Shown one piece after another: positions 4,227 through 7,346 of a stretch of 7,346 nt of DNA. Under the pieces are notes generated by a model. It made no database searches, was not told where the DNA came from, and was given only the letters and a program-made list of their open reading frames with translations. Source of the stretch: an uncultured Oscillospiraceae bacterium (lineage in GTDB: Bacteria > Bacillota > Clostridia > Oscillospirales > Oscillospiraceae); contig CANQZF010000084.1 of assembly GCA_947628265.1 (NCBI GenBank), positions 1 to 7,346 on the forward strand. The letters are read 5' to 3'. A program made the position numbers and the translations under genes. The first letter of the stretch is position 1. The number at the start of each line of letters is the position of its first letter.

Positions 4227-5234
4227 AAAGTGATGGTTCTTTCGTCGGTGGCGCTTGTTTTGTTCGCCCTCATCTTCCCGGTGGCGGCCTCCTGGAACAC
4301 CCTCCCGGAGCCCACGGACCCGGTCCCGGATGTCACGGAGGGCCCCACGGAGGACGGCGGCTCGCCCTTCTATGTGCCGGACTCCCCGCCCGCCTCCGAC
4401 GGCGCGGTGACGGTGCGGCTCCTGGACGGCGGGGAGGTCCGGGAGCTGAGCCTTTTCGACTACCTCACCTTCTCCGTGGCCTCCGAGATGCCGGTGGCCT
4501 TTGCGCCCGAGGCCCTGCGGGCCCAGGCCGTGGCGCTGCGGACCTTTTATATGTACACTCTGGCCCACCCCTCCCATGAGGGGGCGGACATCTGCTCCGA
4601 CAGCGCCTGCTGCGCCGCGTGGCACGGGGAGGATTTTTTCCGAAATAAGTGGGGCGCGGACTACGAGGCCAACATCGCCAAGGCGCGCTCCGCCGTGTCC
4701 GACACCGACGGCCTCATCCTGACCTTCGGCGGCCAGCCGGCCCTCGCGGCGTTCCACTCCTCCTCCGCCGGCAGGACGGAGGACAGCGGCTCGGTGTGGA
4801 GCGCGTCGCTCCCCTACCTTGTGAGCGTGGAGAGCCCCGAAAGCGCCGAGACGGTGCCGAATTACGTCTCCGGCGTCACCGTGTCGGCCACGGAGTTCCG
4901 GGACACCATTCTGGGCGCGTACCCGGAGGCGGACCTCTCCGGCCCGGTGTCGGCGTGGATCGGGGAACCGGTCCTCACGGGCTCCGGGCGCGTAAGCTCC
5001 GTCCCCATCGGCGGCGTCAGCGTCCCGGGCACCGTCCTTAGGAGCCTCTTTGGCCTTCGCAGCACCGCCCTCAGCTTTGAGGCCTCCGGCGACACCGTGA
5101 CCCTCACCAGCACCGGCTACGGCCACGGCGTGGGGATGAGCCAGTACGGGGCCAACGTCATGGCCTCGGAGGGGGCGGATTTCCGGGAGATTTTGGCAAA
5201 CTACTACCCCGGCACGGAGCTTCGGGAATTATAA
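4224..5234 (+). CDS. spoIID: SpoIID/LytB-domain protein (sporulation lytic transglycosylase)
   Basis: 336 residues from the TTG at 4224. In Bacillus, SpoIID cleaves peptidoglycan glycan strands with SpoIIP and SpoIIM while the mother cell engulfs the forespore. Residues 4-22 form a signal or membrane anchor. A Pro/Asp/Glu-rich linker (25-58) precedes the SpoIID domain (about 60-336). The catalytic region is seen as VASEMP (85-90) followed by APEALRAQAVALRTF (94-108). Glu88 aligns with the catalytic Glu88 reported for B. subtilis SpoIID. His115, His118, Cys124, Cys129 and Cys130 cluster where Clostridioides difficile SpoIID has a zinc site. The C-terminal hallmark GYGHGVGMSQYG (298-309) is intact. 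The gene stands alone, without the murA/spoIIQ neighbours it has in Bacillus, so a SpoIID-like paralogue acting outside engulfment is possible. Its stop overlaps that of convergent tmcAL. Confidence 0.9.
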   Translation: MKVMVLSSVALVLFALIFPVAASWNTLPEPTDPVPDVTEGPTEDGGSPFYVPDSPPASDGAVTVRLLDGGEVRELSLFDYLTFSVASEMPVAFAPEALRAQAVALRTFYMYTLAHPSHEGADICSDSACCAAWHGEDFFRNKWGADYEANIAKARSAVSDTDGLILTFGGQPALAAFHSSSAGRTEDSGSVWSASLPYLVSVESPESAETVPNYVSGVTVSATEFRDTILGAYPEADLSGPVSAWIGEPVLTGSGRVSSVPIGGVSVPGTVLRSLFGLRSTALSFEASGDTVTLTSTGYGHGVGMSQYGANVMASEGADFREILANYYPGTELREL

Positions 5235-6422
5235 GACAAAGGGGCTGGCGGTCCACTCCACCCCTCCCCGCCTTTGGGCGGGGTCGGGATAGAGGAGGGC
5301 GTAGAGGTCCCCGGCCCTGGCGTTGCGCTCGAAAAGCTCCCCGGCCCGGCCCGTGAGCGCCTTGGCGGAGGCGGGCTTTGTGACGATGGGCAGGGGCGAG
5401 GCGTCCTTCGCCTCCCGCAGGACCTCTCTCCCCCGCTCCCCCAGGGCGAGGACGCGGATATAGGGCGGTTCCCCGGCCAGATCCTCCCGGGAAAAGCCCA
5501 GGTACGCCCAGAGCGCCATCCTCCGAAGGCGCGAGAGGGCGTAGCGCTTGGTTTTGGCGGCGGCAAGGACCCCCTCCAGGGTGGCCTCGGTCCGGGCACA
5601 GCGCATGAAGCGCCGCCAGAGGCCCTCCCCGGAGTCGGGCAGGGCCTCAAACTCCGCATCCGTCATGGTGCGAAGGCGGTACATCGCGGCGCTGTCCATG
5701 GCTTCGGCAAAGACGGGCCCCCGCCCGGCGGCAATTTCCCGCGTCAGGACCTCAAAGGCCTCCTCCGGCATGAGGGCGGACACGTCCTCTCCCTTTCGGA
5801 CAAGCTCCCGGAGCCTCATGGCGCTGGCAAGGCCCTCCGCCTCGCCCCCGTCGTGCCCGGGGCCAAAGCGGGGCACGGCCACGGGGCGCATTTTCGAGCC
5901 CCGGAGGGCCATGGCCTTTAAATACTCCACAGCCAGGATGTTGTTGGGCTCCCTCAAAAGCGCCGCGTCCTCCCCGCAAAGCTCCCCGGCGGCCCGCTCC
6001 CGGGCCGTGGCGTAGGACACGCCGGCGGCCAGGTGGAGCTTTATAAGTTCCATCGCCTCCGGGCTTATGAGGGCCCGGGCCAGGGCGGTGAGGCGCTCCG
6101 TCTCCGGGCACTCACAGCCGAAGGAGAGGGCGTCCGCCCCCAGGGCCTCCAAAATCGCCACACCGCCGGAGGCAAAGCCCTCGGCGGAGCTTATAGCCCA
6201 GGGCAGCGGCAGCTCCACCACCAAATCCGCCCCGCACCGGACGGCCATCTCGGCCCTGGCGTGCATATTGAGAAGCGCCGGCTCCCCCCGCTGGACGAAA
6301 TTCCCGCCCATGACGCAGATAAGGGCGCACCCCTCCCCCACGGCCCTGCGGGCCATCTGAAGCTGATGTAGGTGCCCCAAGTGGAAGGGGTTATACTCGC
6401 AGATGACGCCGGTTTTCAGCAT
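5229..6422 (-). CDS. tmcAL: tRNA(Met) cytidine acetate ligase
   Basis: 397 residues (B. subtilis TmcAL/YlbM is about 415). The family activates acetate with ATP to form acetyl-AMP and transfers acetyl to the wobble cytidine (C34) of elongator tRNA-Met, making ac4C. It is cytoplasmic. The N-terminal nucleotidyltransferase-like domain shows GVICEYNPFHLGH (5-17) with the HxGH ATP motif at 14-17. Further family blocks are MGGNFVQRGEPAL (38-50), VVELP (68-72), FASGGVAIL (83-91), EPNNILAVEYLKA (158-170) and SAMRLR (200-205). The start is supported by AAGGAG 6 nt before the ATG at 6422. It is divergent from ackA, whose acetate/acetyl-phosphate reaction is metabolically linked. The stop TAA (5231-5229) shares the TTATAA palindrome with the spoIID stop, leaving no room for a terminator between them. 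Confidence 0.93.
   Translation of the reverse strand: MLKTGVICEYNPFHLGHLHQLQMARRAVGEGCALICVMGGNFVQRGEPALLNMHARAEMAVRCGADLVVELPLPWAISSAEGFASGGVAILEALGADALSFGCECPETERLTALARALISPEAMELIKLHLAAGVSYATARERAAGELCGEDAALLREPNNILAVEYLKAMALRGSKMRPVAVPRFGPGHDGGEAEGLASAMRLRELVRKGEDVSALMPEEAFEVLTREIAAGRGPVFAEAMDSAAMYRLRTMTDAEFEALPDSGEGLWRRFMRCARTEATLEGVLAAAKTKRYALSRLRRMALWAYLGFSREDLAGEPPYIRVLALGERGREVLREAKDASPLPIVTKPASAKALTGRAGELFERNARAGDLYALLYPDPAQRRGGVEWTASPFVL
5266..5283. other. GC-rich hairpin inside the tmcAL 3' end
   Basis: CCCCGCC (5266-5272), loop TTTG, GGCGGGG (5277-5283). It lies in tmcAL coding sequence and begins 32 nt after the spoIID stop, so it would fold in the spoIID 3' extension. No T tract follows in either direction, so at most it stabilises or pauses the transcript. 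Confidence 0.3.
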
Positions 6423-6449
6423 ATTGGACTCCTTTTTTCATTTTCCCTA

Positions 6450-6478
6450 TTGCCTCATTGGTAAAAATGGTTTAAAAT
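6450..6478 (+). promoter_or_regulatory. Promoter for ackA
   Basis: TTGCCT (6450-6455), a 17-bp spacer and TAAAAT (6473-6478). The predicted start is near 6485, with a leader of about 50 nt. Confidence 0.5.
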
Positions 6479-6490
6479 ATGACTATGTGT

Positions 6491-6519
6491 ATTTTATACC
6501 CTCGCTGACTATTTTACAA
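6491..6519 (-). promoter_or_regulatory. Promoter for tmcAL
   Basis: On the minus strand: TTGTAA (6519-6514), a 17-bp spacer and TAAAAT (6496-6491). TATAAA at 6498-6493 is an alternative -10 with a 15-bp spacer. The predicted start near 6484 almost coincides with that of the divergent ackA promoter, so the two polymerases would compete. Confidence 0.5.
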
Positions 6520-6534
6520 GGGAAGGTAAGTAAA

Positions 6535-7346
6535 ATGAAAATTCTTGTCATTAACGCCGGCTCCTCCTCGCTCAAATACCAGCTCATGGATTCCGAGTCC
6601 GGGCAGGTTTTCGCCAAGGGCCTTTGCGAGCGCATCGGCATTGACGGGCGTCTCACCCACAAGGTCCCGGGCCGGGACGACGTGAAGCTGGACATCCCCA
6701 TGCCCACCCACAACGAGGCCATCAAGGCCGTCATGGACGCCCTGGTGGACCCGGAAAAGGGCGTCATCGCCTCCACCGACGAGATCGACGCCGTGGGTCA
6801 CCGGGTGGTCCACGGGGGCGCGGAGTTTGCCGAGAGCTGCCTTATTGACGACGACGTCATCGCCGCCATCGAGCGGTGCATCCCCTTCGGGCCCCTCCAC
6901 AACCCCGCCAACCTTATGGGCATCCGGGCCTGCATGGACGCCATGCCCGGGAAAAAGCAGGTGGCCGTCTTCGACACCGCCTTCCACCAGACCATGCCCC
7001 CCAAGGCGTACATTTACGCCCTGCCCTATGAGTATTACGAGAAGGACGGCGTGCGGCGCTACGGCTTCCACGGCACCTCCCACAAGTATATCGCGGGCCA
7101 GGCCCTCCGCGCTTTAGGAAAAGAGGGCCATCCCGAGGGGACCAAGATCATCTCCTGCCACCTGGGGAACGGCTCCAGCCTCGCCGCCATCGTGGACGGC
7201 AAGGTGGTGGACACCTCCATGGGTCTCGGGCCCCTCGCCGGGTTCCCCATGGGCACCCGCTCCGGCGACATCGACCCCACCATCATGGAGTACCTGATGG
7301 GCCGCTACGGCTGGGACATCAAGGAGATGCTGAACGTCCTCAACAA
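6535..7346 (+). CDS. ackA: Acetate kinase, 3' end outside the window
   Basis: Catalyses acetyl phosphate + ADP <-> acetate + ATP, the ATP-yielding last step of acetate fermentation (paired with phosphotransacetylase), in the cytoplasm. The first 270 codons of about 400 are present. Motifs in order: NAGSSSLKYQL (7-17), GHRVVHGG (88-95), FGPLHNP (118-124), VAVFDTAFHQTMP (143-155), YGFHGTSH (176-183), HLGNGSS (209-215), DTSMG (226-230) and MGTRSGDIDP (239-248). Asn7, Arg90, Asp147, His179 and Arg242 match the catalytic and binding residues of the Methanosarcina thermophila enzyme (Asn7, Arg91, Asp148, His180, Arg241). GGAAGG (6521-6526) lies 8 nt before the ATG. No pta is in view; it may lie elsewhere. 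An oddity is LGPLAG (231-236), where most family members have TPL. Confidence 0.97.
   Translation, partial: MKILVINAGSSSLKYQLMDSESGQVFAKGLCERIGIDGRLTHKVPGRDDVKLDIPMPTHNEAIKAVMDALVDPEKGVIASTDEIDAVGHRVVHGGAEFAESCLIDDDVIAAIERCIPFGPLHNPANLMGIRACMDAMPGKKQVAVFDTAFHQTMPPKAYIYALPYEYYEKDGVRRYGFHGTSHKYIAGQALRALGKEGHPEGTKIISCHLGNGSSLAAIVDGKVVDTSMGLGPLAGFPMGTRSGDIDPTIMEYLMGRYGWDIKEMLNVLN

Noticed and set aside
3284..4579. Long plus-strand open frame opposite the membrane protein gene
   Set aside because: Low-complexity translation rich in Gly, Arg and His. It is the complement of a convincing hydrophobic protein and runs across an intergenic region into spoIID in another frame.
6508..6518. ACTATTTTACA shared with 4169-4179 in the other divergent intergenic region
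   Set aside because: One 11-base match in AT-rich promoter DNA is expected by chance in a window this size, and the two copies occupy different promoter positions.

Overview
The window looks like chromosomal DNA from a G+C-rich, spore-forming member of the Clostridia, most like the Oscillospiraceae and relatives. This is inferred from a SpoIID-family sporulation protein, a TmcAL tRNA-modifying enzyme (typical of Firmicutes), acetate kinase, strong G/C-ending codon use in the genes, and AT-rich sigma-A-like promoters between them. No phage, transposase, CRISPR or defence gene is visible.

Layout, left to right. Positions 1-1405 (+) hold the C-terminal 467 codons of a TrkH-type potassium transporter whose start lies outside the window. 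Next comes an excellent promoter (TTGAAA, 17-bp spacer, TATAAT) and a 174-residue lipoprotein of unknown function (1608-2132, +). That gene ends inside the 5' arm of a perfect terminator-like hairpin. Positions 2160-3298 contain no credible gene. They are a dense array of palindromic repeats: three leading hairpins, then eleven short hairpin units in both orientations, two copies of a larger cloverleaf-like palindrome, and duplicated blocks. The array is framed by a 63-bp imperfect inverted repeat (2318-2380 and 3219-3281). A multi-pass membrane protein of unknown function follows on the minus strand (3299-4111). It is divergent from a SpoIID/LytB-domain protein (4224-5234, +), and the intergenic region between them has candidate promoters in both directions and a dyad. 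SpoIID converges on tmcAL (5229-6422, -); the two stop codons share the six bases TTATAA. tmcAL is in turn divergent from ackA (6535 to the window end, +), again with candidate promoters facing both ways.

Themes. TrkH imports potassium. The SpoIID protein is predicted to cut peptidoglycan glycan strands during engulfment. AckA interconverts acetyl phosphate and acetate, and TmcAL consumes acetate and ATP to acetylate the wobble cytidine of elongator tRNA-Met. The tmcAL/ackA pairing therefore links acetate metabolism with translation. The least ordinary part of the window is the non-coding array at 2318-3281. There, the stem sequence changes from unit to unit while base pairing and the flanking bases are kept. 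All promoter and structure calls were made by eye; no folding, homology search or statistics were run.
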